Positions 23,098 to 35,604 of a stretch of 64,000 nucleotides of DNA are shown one piece after another; positions within the stretch are counted from its first letter, which is position 1, and each line of letters begins with the position of its first letter. Under the pieces are notes generated by a model, which ran no database searches, was not told the DNA's origin, and saw nothing but the letters and a program-made list of their open reading frames with translations. Both the position numbers and the translations under genes were made by a program. The DNA comes from Cordyceps javanica (Eukaryota; Ascomycota; Sordariomycetes; Hypocreales; Cordycipitaceae). Where the stretch lies: contig JAAECO010000007.1 in NCBI GenBank assembly GCA_036850795.1, positions 2,959,001-3,023,000 of the forward strand. The letters are read 5' to 3'.

Positions 23098-23975
23098 CTG
23101 TTCAACTGCTTGATTGTGTTGCGGGACTCCTTGATCATTCCATGCGTCGCCACAGTTGAGTCATTTACTGTTCACGCAGAAAGCAGGGACGCAGCGGCGG
23201 CTAAGGAGTTCACCAAATTGCAACTGCTGTTACATGTGTGTTGTAGCGCCACTAACTAGTTAGTTGCAGGCTTAATACTAACAGAGTTAGGAGTTGTTCC
23301 CCTGACGGCTACTTCCGCTGCCCAGAGTACTAAACTATAACCAACTAGTCTATAGCCTAGGAACAATGGGATAACGTAGCACTAACAACCTTGTTGCGGT
23401 CTACCTCAAATGCCCATGTCAGCGTATTTAAAACTGACATTGGAACTGGTGATCCCAATCTGCAACATGGTCAACAGGTTGGCGCTACACCATAGCATCA
23501 TTACTGTAGAGGGCACAGGCTAACGTATTGACCAGACATGGGCTCGTCGCTCCAAAGATGGGGTTTGGGTCAATTGGCTCATGGATCGAGACATGCTGCC
23601 TGGGATGGTACCAGGCGCAAAAATCATGGTTTACACCTATAACTCGTCGTGGCTGTCGAAAACCTCCAGAATATCTCACAACGGTGTGGCGAAGATATGA
23701 TACGGCGAAATCCAATCGTAGTTTTTGCAACCACTATACAGTACAGTACTGTACCTGCTATGGACTTGTGCCTTTTCCGAGACTGCTTTCATAGTAAGTC
23801 GCGCAGTCTCTGTTTCTCCAAGCTGTTTAGCTTATTTAGTTATACATAAGCTGCGCGAACTTGACTGGAGAAATTGTTTTGCTACCATCGAGCGCCTTGC
23901 GCTTGTCCTATTAAACACTCTAGTAAGCTACGTATTGTAGCCAAATATATTTCATGTGATAAAGATGGAGAGTGA
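23098..23975. other. Intergenic region
   Basis: About 880 bp upstream of the acyltransferase start. No gene was recognised. The part next to 23097 is probably its promoter. Confidence 0.45.
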
Positions 23976-24695
23976 TTAGGGTGCTTGTAGACAATAGCAT
24001 CGCTCGGCTTTACCGCGAATGCTATAGGATGCTTCCCTAGCGTACTTGGTAATTGATTCCCAACTTGGACATTTGTGTTTCACTTCAAAGTCTGGGCAGG
24101 GGATATCTCGGTCTTCAACCCAGAACGATATGTACACACCCAAGTCGCCTGCACACATGATGGCCTCTCGAAGGTAGTCTATGCAGTGATCTATCGTGAC
24201 GTATATATTAGTGGCATGCATATATGTGTGTCATTTTGCAGGCTTGCTTACCGATGTGCTTGCGAAGAGTGGCAGGGGAGTCGCGGAAAGCGAAAGGTAC
24301 AGGGTCTTGCTGGCGGTAATAATACTCGTAAGTAAACTTGCGGATAAGATTCAGGCAATGCATCTGCAGGAGGATATGGTTCAATTAGAATAAATGCACA
24401 TTAGAACCATCCTGCCAATTCTGTATCATACCTGATGGAACACTTCCATTTTGCCAAGAAATTATTGCCCGTTAGTGCCGTTCAGCGCACCGCATGTCTC
24501 ATTTTTACCAAGCGCATCAACTAAATCTTTCTTAGATATAGAGACATATATCCAGCTAGATTAGTTCAACGGTTAGAAATCGAACTATGAATTTACGCAT
24601 CTGCTGATCTCGCACAGTACCTGGATCAAGGTCGTCCCACATGGCGTCAATCTCGTCATTAGGATATCCCTTGTGTAGAGACGACGCAGTGAATG
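23976..24695 (-). pseudogene. UstYa-like (DUF3328) gene remnant
   Basis: Four minus-strand pieces read as one UstYa-like protein: 24695..24621 (ASSLHKGYPNDEIDAMWDDL), a short piece before 24432 ending in EVFHQ, 24363..24252 (MHCLNLIRKFTYEYYYRQQ) and 24190..23976 (HCIDYLREAIMCAGD, ending in a stop). Together they show both HXXHC motifs of the family, HQMHC split by an intron and HIDHC split by another. UstYa-like proteins are copper-dependent oxidases or cyclisation factors in fungal peptide and other metabolite pathways. The usual N-terminal membrane span is missing, and the exon before HQMHC has an in-frame TAA at 24464..24462 and a frame change. Alternative splicing using an ACTAAC branch could bypass the TAA, so a surviving gene is possible but less likely. 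Confidence 0.65.
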
Positions 24696-25704
24696 CTGCG
24701 AAAGGTATATCATTCAATTACAGCCACCGTCTGTTATTCACGCTCCTTTGGGAACAGCCAGTTTGCCCAATTTGGGGCAACTCTCGGCTTTCCCCAGCGA
24801 CCCTGTAGGTGGCTGGGCTCTCGACTGTAGGATTGCTGTACTATCGGGAATCCAGCGCATCTTTGAGCCAATCAGCCTACGCACACCATGACGCCGAGCA
24901 AACATCATCATCATCCCAACCAGGCTGACCTGACCAACCAACCACGACTCCACGAGCACACCTCTTCCGGCTGCATGCACGGCCGCACAGACGCTAACAA
25001 GCCGCTGACTCGATGTCAGTAGCTCGCTCCTCCATCATGCAGGGACTTGGAAAGTTAAAAAAAACGTTCCTTTGGATTTCAGGGTTCGCCAATGACCCCG
25101 CGTTGCCTATTCAGGCTAGTAATATTGGCAATCCATCCGGGTGGCATTGCGACGGCAGCATTTGACAATGAAAGTTCCTCCGGCTGCCTTTGCTGCAGAT
25201 GCTTGGAGCCGAACCTACGAGGAGGGGCTTGCGGGCGCATGCTATACGAACAGGTCAAGACAACAAGGCTCGCAGCTCGTCGCATCACCAACTGTCTTCT
25301 CTCCACGCACATCTGGCCACACCTACCGGTATCGCTATCCTCTCCTGCACCCGCTCTGCCCATTGTCTCCTCCCCCATCGCCAACCTAGCTTTACTCTCG
25401 GGCCCTTGAAAAGCAGAAGCCTGGGTTGCCGATTATTCTGACGTGTGATTGGACATGTTCATTCAAAGTTCTCCTCGCCGACTCTCAATCTATCCTTCAC
25501 GTCCGCAGAATCTCTCATTTCACAGCTTAGTGCTGATGAGGCCTGGTCTCCATTGAGCGTCAGCTATAGCATGGCCAGGTCACAAAGCATGCCGGATAAT
25601 TCAGCTTCCCACAGCTCATACTACCAACGGTAATTTCATCCACAGCAGAGTGCCAAATTAAGCCGACAGCTAATTCGTGGGATAGGGTTCCGTCATGGCT
25701 GGCC
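24696..25704. other. Intergenic region between the UstYa remnant and the second ABC-C gene
   Basis: About 1 kb. It should contain the promoter of the plus-strand ABC-C gene and possibly a short upstream exon. A frame at 25445..25633 could be such an exon, but I could not confirm it. No membrane-span exon for the UstYa remnant was found. Confidence 0.45.
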
Positions 25705-28700
25705 ATGATAATCCAAGCTGCCCAGGAAGGACGAGTGCAAACATGCTTGGTCCTGTTCTCCATCTTTGCTGCCAGCTTCCATTTCTTCATGGGTCGTGAT
25801 AAGCACATGGCCCAGAAGAATGGCAAACGGTCGGCGTATGAGACGGCAAATCATTTTTTAAGAGCGTCAAGTTTCGTCTCACTCTATCTGTCACCGTTGG
25901 CCGTGGAGAGATACTGGTCAACAATGCTGGCCTTGGTTTACATCTCCATTCTTGGTGTTGCAAAAACACAATCAAGCCACACTTATGCTGCTCATCTACT
26001 CCAGAACACGGTTCTGCTGTCCATTGCAACATTCGCACTCATGTTCGCAGCCCATGCGGTGCCGCTTCTGATAATAGGTAGCAGCGTGCGGCCTGACTCA
26101 AAGGCGCTCGCCAGCACCGCACTCTTGTTCCTATCCATTTTCATCAGCTCCGTTACACCAAGGGACTGGGTCATACCAATCGGAGTCCAAGAGGCAAAGA
26201 AGTCGGGAGCATCTCAAGAGGAGACTGCAAGTTGGCTGGATTATTGGTGCACATTTGGCCGTGTAACCCCGCTCATTGCTCGGGGTTGGGATGGCAACAT
26301 CACATTAGAGGACATTGCTTCTCTGCCATGGCATTACCAGCCCGCTGTGCTGCTGCAGAAAATTACGCGTCTCCGTCAAAAGCACCGATCGACTGCAAGA
26401 ACGTTGTTTGCCTTTCTGTGGTTTGACATGTTCATTGCTGCAGTCTCAGCATCGTTATTTTTCATTACAGAGTTCATGAGGCCAATCAGCATGTACTATC
26501 TTCTCGATTACCTTTCCAATCCTGCCGACGCCGTATTCCACCCGAATCTCTGGCTGATGGTTATATTGTTCGGGAAACTTTTTGGTACTGTCGTACAGCA
26601 GCAGCTAGCATTTCACTCTGGACGTGCCTCCCTCAAGCTTCAGGTCGCTCTGACGAGTGAGATCTACAACTATGCAATGCAATCCCGCGAGCTAGACTAT
26701 GATTTCTTAAGCAGCGCAGCTAAAGGCACGAAACGCTCTTCAACCGGTCTCCTTACTAACCTGATATCAACCGATATTAAAACAATCATGCAAGGAAGAA
26801 CTCTGATCATGGCCATCTTTGGTGGCCCTATCGGTGGTATTATCGGTCTTGTCAGCTTATATAGAATAATTGGCTGGTCGTGTTTCCTCGGAGTGATTAT
26901 TACTCTACTTGGGGCACCAATTACCGCTTGGATTTCTAACCATGCTTCAGATGCTGAAGAAACTGCGAAAGACGCACAAGATGCCCGCGTCTCCCTATCG
27001 ACAGAATACTTCCGATCCATCAAAATCGTCAAGTATTTTGCATGGGAAGATACTGTCGCCAGCCAAATAGAAAAAGGCCGTAATGACGAGCAGCGCCATC
27101 TTTGGAGGGTCGCGCTTCTCTCTGTCGCGACCACGAGCGTTGCGTACATTGTTCCTTCTCTTGCACTGGTTGTTGTTTTCGCCATCTATTCCGGAGTTCA
27201 AGGATATCCCATGACGGCATCTGTTGCTTTCATAACCATTGATTTGATGGAACTTATCCGTGATGGTACTACAGCAATATCAATGGTTGGGAGGATGGGA
27301 CCCAAGATTCGGTTATCTATGAAGCGTATCGACCGCTACATTACAGCTGTTTCTGCAAAAGATACTTTCCCTGAAGGCGCTCTGAGGATTAAAGACGCCA
27401 CATTTCAGCGTACAGCGTCTTCTGAGTTCAAGTTACGGGACATTTCTGTTGACTTTGCTCAAGGCGGCCTGAATATTGTTGTTGGTCCGAGTGGCAGTGG
27501 CAAGACCTCACTGCTTCTCTCGATCCTTGGAGAAACACTTTTGGAAGCCGGAAGTGTCTCTAAGCCAGAAGACGTGGCCTTTGCACCTCAGAGTCCATGG
27601 CTCCGGTCCGAATCTTTCCGCAATAATGTTCTCTTTACCTCTGTCTATGATGCCGCCAAATACTGGCGAGTTATCAAAGCGTGTTGCCTTGACGTCGATT
27701 TGGAAGAGCTATCAGATGGAGACATGACAAATATCGGCGAGAATGGGCAACTACTCTCTGGTATGTATATGTTGGTCTTCCTTCTAACTCTCGCCATGCT
27801 AAGGTGTTTTTAGGTGGCCAAAGAGCTAGACTATCATTGGCAAGGGCTCTACTTAGCGATGCCCCGTTGCTCCTGCTAGACGATATATTTTCTGCACTTG
27901 ACATTACTACTTCTATCTCAGTATGGAATAATGTATTTTGCAGCTCTCTTCTGCATGGTAGAACTGTCGTTCTTGTGACGCAGCTTCCGTGGATTGCGGC
28001 AGAAGGAGACTACATTGTGACCATGAAAAGCGGCCGCGCCACAACAACAAGACAGACTACCAAACGCCAACCCAAATCTTTTACGAGTCACGATGCTCAG
28101 ATTGGCCCTAGGGATTCTGTCAAAGAGGCGAAGAGGAAAGATGAAAGGGACTCGGAATCCGAATCTGAAGATGGGAATAATGCGCAACCTCCGCGTAATC
28201 GCCGCACTAACCGCTTCCAATGTACGCTGTTTTTTTTTTCTATTTATCAAGACACCGCTAATTTCATCAGGGATCGAATACATTAGCTACTTTGGCACTT
28301 TCAAAATCACCATGACAATGTCTAGTTTGATCATCTTCATTCTAGCAGGAATGGCCAGCGACTTTTGGCTCACATCGTGGGTAGATATTGACAACGCCAA
28401 GTCAAACAACACCACGGCTTATTATCTAGGAGTATACGTGTTTCTCTCTGTATTTACTATACTCAGTGATGGACTCACCAATCTTGCTTTCATGCAAGGA
28501 AGCTGGGCGGCGGCGGGCAAACTTCACTCATTGTTCATTCATGCTGTTCTGAATACTTCAATCGGCTGGTTGGAAACAACATCCCTCGGTCACATCATGG
28601 GCCGGCTTTCGTCTGACATGGATTCTCTCGATCAGAACGTCTCAGAGCCTCTCAAAGAGTTCCTCGATGAGGCTTTCAAGGCCATCATGATGCTAGGTAC

Positions 28701-30131
28701 CATCGCAGGTATTTTGCCGCTCATTGTGGCGCCCGCCATAATATTATCCGCCGTTGGCGCTCTTATAGGTGAAGCTTATAGTCGCGCGATCAGACTCGTC
28801 AAGAACATCGCATCCTCGGCGCAGGCACCTGTCATCTCTCGGCTTTCCGAAACCATGGACGGCATGGTAGTGATCCGAGCACGCAGCAAAAATGTCCGAT
28901 CCGCCTTTGACCAGACTATATTCGGTTTACTTTACAACTCGGCTCGCACGGCGGCGGCGCAGCGAGACTGCGACCAATGGCTCAAGTTCCGCATGTCTCT
29001 TCTGTCGGCTTTTATCAACGTGATTGCCGGCCTATTAGCTCTGCGGGCCCGAGGCGGTATCTCAGCAGGTCTCGTTGGGTTTTCGCTCGCGCAGGCGTCG
29101 TCTCTAAGCCAGGGACTCCTGCGACTGATATTCAAGTTTAACGAGCTCGATCTCTCGCTCCAGTCTGTATGTCAACACTGCTACTTACCCTCTCCAAACA
29201 CCAGCCACTAACATTTCATCTTAGTTCCACCGTGTGAAAGAGTATTGTGATCTTCCACCCGAAGAGGAGGCTAATGTCGAACACGAGAGCTCTAGTCTCG
29301 ACCCATCCTGGCCGCGCTCCTCCCGGGTCGAGTTCCGAAATGTCACTGTTCGGTATTCCCCGGATGGAGCCGATGTTCTGAAGAATGTGAGCTTCTCCTT
29401 CAATGCTGGGCAGCGAAATGCCATTGTTGGGCGCACAGGCAGCGGCAAGTCAACGGTATGTATTGCTTGATTCTCATAATTAACCATGTCATGCTAAATC
29501 TACATAGGTTATTTTATCCCTTCTTAGATTCACGCACATTGTCTCGGGTACAATCCTCTTCGATGGAGTAGATATTACCACAGTACCTCGCAAGAGACTC
29601 CGACAAGCCATTGGCATGGTTTCCCAGAACGCTCTGCTTTTCCAGGGCACTATCCGCTTAAATCTCGACCCGTCCAAAGCCATCCCTGAGTCTGACCTCG
29701 GCGAAATCTTCTCAGCTTACGCTTCCGTCGGCTGCATGCAGATCCAGACCGAGGACCAAAATGGCTTGACTCTGGACACACCCGTCAGCCCGGATGGCAG
29801 CAATTTCTCGCATGGGCAGAGGCAGGTTCTCGCACTCTGTCGCGCCATGGTGCGAAAGACCAAGCTTACTCTGCTGGATGAAGCAACTTCAAGTGTGGAC
29901 GCGGAGACAGACTGGGCCATGCAAGACATTCTCCGCACGCAGCTACGTGCCGACCGTGAGAAAGGGAGTGGATTGATTACGGTGGCACACAGGCTGAAGA
30001 CGATTCTGGATTATGACAAGATTGTTGTTATGGGTTTTGGTGAAGTACTTGAGATTGGAACCCCGACGGAGTTACTGGACTCCAGGGGTAAGTTCTATGA
30101 CATGGTCAATGATAGCGGTGGCACGGAGTAG
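25705..30131 (+). CDS. ABC-C (MRP/Ybt1-type) full transporter, five exons
   Basis: The model is join(25705..27760, 27814..28221, 28271..29166, 29225..29455, 29508..30131), 1404 aa, with all phases consistent. The order is a multi-span N-terminal domain, TMD1, NBD1, an acidic linker (DERDSESESEDG), TMD2, NBD2. NBD1 has Walker A GPSGSGKTS (about residue 595), LSGGQRARLS (split by the first intron) and LLLLDD. NBD2 has GRTGSGKST (about 1190), Walker B TLLDEATSSVD and H-loop VAHRLK, but its signature is FSHGQRQ rather than LSGGQ. The protein differs clearly from the ABC-C gene at 12471, so this is not a recent tandem copy. The likely role is ATP-driven export or vacuolar loading of organic anions. 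An extra 5' exon is possible. Confidence 0.9.
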
Positions 30132-31378
30132 AGCCTTTATGGTTGTTCATTTGCTTGGCAGAGGTTTTGCTTTTTTCTTCATTTTCTTTTTTTTAACCTC
30201 AAGTCAGGACTCCCCCTCATATTCATGACGCTTCGGTCGGACTCGCCCATTATTTGCGAATCGTCATATTGCCTCGAGTGAGGCAATAGCTCCAAAAAGT
30301 TGTATTACATCCTACTAATCCTCAACACGCCACCTCAAGTGAGACCCTGACAGCTTTCAACAACCAAAAGCCTGTCACGCCGTTGATTTTTAACATCTTT
30401 ATCAATAATATGTCACGGCATTATTAGATAAGGCGTATCCAAGTCGGGCAAGACAAGCCCCTTGACTATTTTTCGATTCTACCTGATGTGACCCCTGAAG
30501 ATGGTCGCCAGATTATGGAATGAAGGTAGAGAGCAGCGCGGTGACAGCAGTTATTGTCGGGATTTCTCGAGGCGATCATTATGTCAGCACCATGTAGGTT
30601 TCCGATATGCGGGTGTGGAAATTTAAAACATAGGATTAGAGTCAAGCTCGCGTGTCGTGGGCCTATTAGGAAGAAATAGTACTTTACAACGGGGAAAGGG
30701 ACGCGAATGGCTGATGCCGTGGCAGTCCATTTCGGACAACCGCGTCGACTCGCAGTCGCATAATAATAATTCAAAATAAATCATTCTACAAAGAAAATCT
30801 TGTTCAAGTCTAAAGTCAAAAGTATTCCATATTTTCTTTACTTGAGTAATATTTTAATTCAATTATCAAGATATATAGAGCTATAGGGTAGCCCTTAGTT
30901 TTATAGGCTTATGGGAAACGCTCAGTTTCGCCACGGTCGGTGAATCAGTTGCATCTTATTGGGTTAATCCTTTCGCAGGTAGCGGAACAAGAAAATGAGT
31001 TACTTTACCAATCTCCAGCTGAGCTTGAATCAAAGGCTAAATTGGAAAGAGAAAAGAAATTAGAAATGGTGGAGATTCTACGAAGCATCCTATGAAATGA
31101 GTTGCGTGTGGTTGATCGAGCTAAGTGAGTCTAGCAATGTAGTCCCAGTGTCTACCACTTGTCATTGTATTCTTGTCTTTTCATGCATATCTCTTGAAAG
31201 TAACTCCCGTGTAATTTTTCTTCGAAATAAAAACCCAAATGACGATAGACAATTTTCTGGCATTAATCAAGGCTGACTCTGGCCTTTGCCCATGCCATCG
31301 CGTGCCCAGACCGTCCATCATGTGTTGCTCTAATGCAGAGACTCGATATTCATTGAATAGCGAGGCTCCTTAGCTCGT
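30132..31378. other. 1.2-kb intergenic region between convergent genes
   Basis: Mostly A/T-rich with no gene recognised. An 8-bp inverted repeat (ATTGCCTC/GAGGCAAT, 4-nt loop) lies near 30270. It holds the 3' ends of the ABC-C gene (plus) and the CorA-like gene (minus). Confidence 0.45.
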
Positions 31379-33029
31379 TCAGGTCGGTGAAGGAATAGTA
31401 CCGCGCTCAATGTCGACGCGTGGAACACGACGTTGAAACCGTTTTATCCAAAACGTCCAGCCTATGAGGACGGCACTGGTAAATGGAATGGCGACTGCCC
31501 AAAACACCCAGAACTGATGACTCACTCTCATAGAGATGACAGTCGAGTCTTGGTCAGCCACAGCATTGAAGAACTGCATGCCAAATATGGAGCTGACAGT
31601 CGACGTCGGCAGAAAAATCATGGCCAGAACCGCCAAAGTTTTCATCACGTAGCTGTCCTCGCGCATAACGTTGCTGTCTCGCAGCGTTCGGACGTTGGAT
31701 GCCTGATTTCCGGGACGCGTTTGCTCAGCAAAGAAACGATGCGATGAAGTAGCGACAGAAGACGGGAAATAGCCCTAGCCTGACTCACCAAATTAATGGT
31801 ATTCTTGATTCGCTGGTCGAGACTTGTCAATCGAAGGCGCGTTGAAGCAAGAACCTCCCGCCGATGCGCCAATGCGTCTTGTACAGCGTTCCGAGCAACT
31901 CCCGGACCTTGAAAAACACACCTATGAGCCTGCGAGACGCAATCCAGAGTCCTTGTAGCTGCGTCTACGCCTTCGATGAGAAACAGTGCTTCCTTGGCTA
32001 TATGATGGATCCTTTCATAGTCTATAGCAAGCGGCGCTGTTTGGTTTTTGCTCAAAGACTGCGCCTGCTGGAAGATATCCTATGTGCACTCCGTTAGTGG
32101 TAACCAAACATTGGACGTTAAGGATTGTACTATTTCTTCCTCTCGTGCAAGGTCTAGTACGTTCCAGGTGCCATTATCGACGACCTCATACCAGGCTTCG
32201 AATACCATGGCATATAGAAGATATGGGTCTTTCAGTACATCCTGCCAGTCATTCGAACGTACGAGACTGCTTACACTCCGGCAAAATGCTTCAGGAGCCT
32301 CAAAGCAGATCATTACAACGCGGTTTCTCCCCTTTGAAGGTACAGGAGAGACAGTCATGACGACGCCGAATCTGGCCCAGCTGGTGTGCTGCTGCGGATC
32401 ACTCGATACATTGCTGAGCAGATGTAGCCAGGACGCTGGTAGGATGGTAAGAATCGGCGACAAAGGAGGCGCGGAAAACGAACATACTGTGCGTGCCGTT
32501 GGCCAACCTTCGAAGGCCAAATGAATGTGTTACCGACTGTAGACTTTCAGACACAAACTGGCTCGGAATACCGAGAAGGGAGCATAGCTGGGGAAAGCAG
32601 GGCAAGTGCTGCGGCTGGTCGCGTGGCGCGAAGCTGCGCCGTCGCCGTACATGCGTCTCATCAGCACAATGTCTCTCACGAGGGGAAGGTAGGCTGCGAG
32701 CAGAAACACAAATCCAAAGAACGTCAGAGCTGGTTGCAACTCACATGATAGCCAAGTCCGACCCATCGAGCCGAGACGCCACCTCGTCAAGCGCTGCCCC
32801 CGTTATGACCGAGGAAGATTTGCCTTTGTACGGTCAATCTTTGCTACGAAAAAGTTCGACTCCATTGGTTTGCGAGCGAAACAAATTGTAGTTCCTGCCA
32901 GCACTTACCTCGCTGCCACGTAAGCAACTGAAATAGATTGTTGCCGTCTTCTGAGCTGTTTTCCCAGTCGGCTGCGACCGCGGCTGCATATTCCGCAACG
33001 AAGGCAGGGTTCTCGATGCCTACGGCCAT
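31379..33029 (-). CDS. CorA-like Mg2+ transporter-type membrane protein
   Basis: Well-supported exons are 33029..32909, 32793..32745, an exon starting at 32693, an exon ending at 32131, 32079..31789 and 31702..31379. The junction between the third and fourth exons (about 32400-32600) is uncertain. The C-terminus is CorA-like: a long helical stretch (SLDQRIKNTINL joined to ASNVRTLRDSNVMRED), then KTLAVLAMIFLPTSTV as the pore helix, FGMQFF, and a second span FWAVAIPFTSAVLIGWTFW. The signature GMN loop is GMQ here, so classical Mg2+ transport is doubtful; many fungal CorA-like proteins vary here. The N-terminal half is a soluble domain with SVTHSFG and SWARFGVVM segments. It is likely a membrane protein of unknown function. 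Confidence 0.65.
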
Positions 33030-33648
33030 GGTAGATCAGTATCCTTTGCTCTCTCAGAGGCTCTGTCGGAGCCGAGGTCTTGTTCGGCGTCGTACTTTGC
33101 TGATTACTGTGGCCTATCCTTTCTTTTGATTTTAATTAGAGCCAAAATCAAGGCAACCCTGTCTTGGGTTGCCTCCCCGTGCTGATCAGGTATCAGGCTC
33201 CGATGTCAGCCGCAGTGTGATGCAGCGCATAGCTGTGAACCCGCACCGCCTCACCACCAGCCTGGATCAGCCTTTCATCGAATAAATTAGGTGCTCAGCC
33301 ACGATCACACCACAGTCGGGCGACCCTGTGTTATGAACCAAGTTATCGTCTTTGTATGAGCAATGTCTTTGAGAAAGGCATGATTCTACCCGCAAGAGAA
33401 TTGTACATTCGCAACGAGCGCAATATAACCCCTCTTTTCTACTTTGCACATTCATAGCATCACACGACAGATTTGCAGGATAAAGAAGACTCAATACGGA
33501 CCCAGTCACCTCGACACCCCAGGCCAGTAAGGTCCTATATATTGGCTACTCGAAGTTGTATGTAGGTGGCGGGTCCATAACGAGCACATCCAGGGAAGCT
33601 CTGATAAACTATCGGAACATTAGTATTGTTTCTCGAGATTTTTATTTT
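33030..33648. other. Intergenic region
   Basis: About 620 bp between the CorA-like gene start and the stop of the arrestin-like gene, both minus strand. No coding sequence was recognised. It probably includes the CorA-like promoter. Confidence 0.45.
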
Positions 33649-34814
33649 TCAGGGTGAGAAACGTACTTGTGGTAGCACATCATCATCTTTGGAGATGCCA
33701 GCGGTCACTTCGATAGAATGCTTCAGCTCCATCAAACATGAAAAGCATGTCGGTAGCACTTTGGCAACTACACACCTCGCCCATGAGCCAGAGTCTAGCT
33801 CCAAGCACTCCCGATCAATACGAACAACCCCTTTGCTGCTCCAGCACTGAGAGCCTTCTACCAATTCAAAAGGAGGACTGCCGAAAAGCACAGCAACCGA
33901 ACTTCTGAGTTGGACAGATATGCTTCTTAGATGAAGAACACTTATCTCTAGGATTTCAGGAGGGGTGTGAAGCGTCAGGCGAATGGGAGGTATGCGGTTT
34001 TTCTCGATTATTAATGACGATGGGAAGCTGACCTCGAGCTGCAACGACGGTGTATATGGAGGTAGCCAACCCTGATAGACGGAGGATCCTTCATAGGAGC
34101 CTTCTGAACTGGAACTTGTCTTGCCCAACAATGTGTTGGCAGGCAAACATCCGATCGCGGAAGGTTTCAGATGCTCTATTCGTGGTTCTGATCTAAAGAG
34201 CAGTTCCCGACGTATTTTTTTAGACCTTTGGATCTGGCAGAATGTGCGGTATCGGACAGTTACGATGACGGTATAGTCAGTCTTGACCCTGAGGTAGGTG
34301 GACGTCTTGTGCAGCGATGGAGGGAGCTGACAAGAACAGCGGCTGCTCGATATTGGAAATATGAATCGGAACGGCGTCGAGTAGCACGGCCCGGTCGATT
34401 TGTTGAAGCATTTGTTTTCTTCGTTGTCAGTGATTGGCGGCACCTTGCTCGTCACCTCTAGTTTTTGTGACTGGTCAAACAACTGGAGGGTTCGGTTTGT
34501 ATTAGTTGTGCCGCAATTTTCCGGGACATGCTTCCAAAACGCACGGTATACAGCTGCTTCGCGGCAGGCTTATTGCTTCGAGGTCGGTTGCTGATTTTTA
34601 CTCGGCCTAGTCAGCGGTTCACGTCAGATCCGGGGTACATCACGGCTGTGGGCCAAAGCACGCAATCTTTCCTATCCGTACCCTGAAATGTGGCTGTGAC
34701 GCTTGGTGGCTCTTTGAACACATGGTTCTCGATGGTCGCAGCTCCCGACACCACATCTCCGGGTCGGTATACTGGCCACTTGTCGCCTGGTGTGAAAACG
34801 ACATTCAACTTCAT
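33649..34814 (-). CDS. Arrestin-like (arrestin N-domain) protein, three exons
   Basis: The model is complement(33649..34482, 34545..34606, 34682..34814), 342 aa, phases consistent; the second intron has an ACTAAT branch-like site. The first exon (MKLNVVFTPGDKWPVYRPGD, then VVSGAATIENHV) is a textbook arrestin N-terminal strand pair with the YxPGDxVxG turn. The second exon gives GRVKISNR, and the third starts LFDQSQKLE and continues STPFRFIFP, matching the conserved strand before the core loop. Later strands (VSFPSSLIIEKNRIPPIRLTL, LHLRSISVQL) fit the C-terminal sandwich. There is no PPxY motif. Fungal arrestins often act as adaptors for transporter ubiquitination; here the role is only inferred. 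Confidence 0.75.
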
Positions 34815-34982
34815 ATCGCGAAATGGCTACTGGATTACAATCGCGAAGTGCGCAAATTTTATCAACGCAGCAGGCTTTGCTTGTTATATTCCCACGATCG
34901 ATCGGCGAGACCTGGGCCTAGTGTAAAGGTGATTAGCGACTCTTGGCCGTTACCGGTCTCCGCTGCGGTCACACCCGCGCCG

Positions 34983-35051
34983 CCCGGATATACCGGTTAG
35001 GACGGGGCCGGCGGAGCATCTTGCCCCAAAATTCAACACAAAAGGTTAAGA
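34983..35051 (+). repeat. 69-bp direct repeat, copy A
   Basis: This starts CCCGGATATACCGGTTAGGA and ends AAGGTTAAGA. It matches 37603..37671 at 64 of 69 positions in the same orientation. It lies 169 bp upstream of the arrestin-like start codon (which is on the other strand). Confidence 0.9.
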
Positions 35052-35604
35052 GGATTTCTATGCCCCCCCGGCAGTCAACAATCGCTCTTCGCAGCCGGAG
35101 GAAAGACTTGGACAGCTTCCAGCTATTCTTAACTGGTAATGAACCCCTTTATTAAGGCAATAATACGAGGAGCGTGCAGTAAGGGGCGTTTTAAACCTCG
35201 ATCTTCTATAGGCTTAATTACTACTCCGTATTTACTGAGTAGACATGCGTGTGTAGACGCTTAGTCACTCCCTCGCTCACCTGTGCATAGCACCCTCCAC
35301 TCGTTATATATCAGCATAACTCTTACCCCTTCCCGTCCCGTTGTATTGGCATCCCCGACGGACTCATTCCGCGAAAGCGACAGAACGTTTTCATTGAAAG
35401 CCAAACACACAGAGGATTTTCAACAGAACTTGGTCGACCACGGTATCTACCCCTAGGGCTTCGAACCCCCCACCGTTCCTCTGCGCCCGCAATTTCTACC
35501 TCCCTTAAACACAATATGGAGTACTTGCGCTTCTATTCACTGTCGAAAGCTTATATCCCCATGCCGCTTTAATCTCACCTGCGAAATGCCTAATATTCTT
35601 CAAC
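35052..35604. other. Region between repeat copy A and the APH pseudogene
   Basis: About 550 bp with no gene. A tRNA T-loop-like word occurs near 35460 on the minus strand, but no cloverleaf can be drawn. It may contain the old promoter of the pseudogene. Confidence 0.45.

Noticed and set aside
12471..30131. The two ABC-C genes as a tandem duplication
   Set aside because: Their N-termini, linkers and signature motifs differ strongly, intron positions do not match, and they lie on opposite strands.
35400..35500. tRNA-like T-loop word on the minus strand
   Set aside because: No acceptor, D or anticodon arms can be drawn around it.
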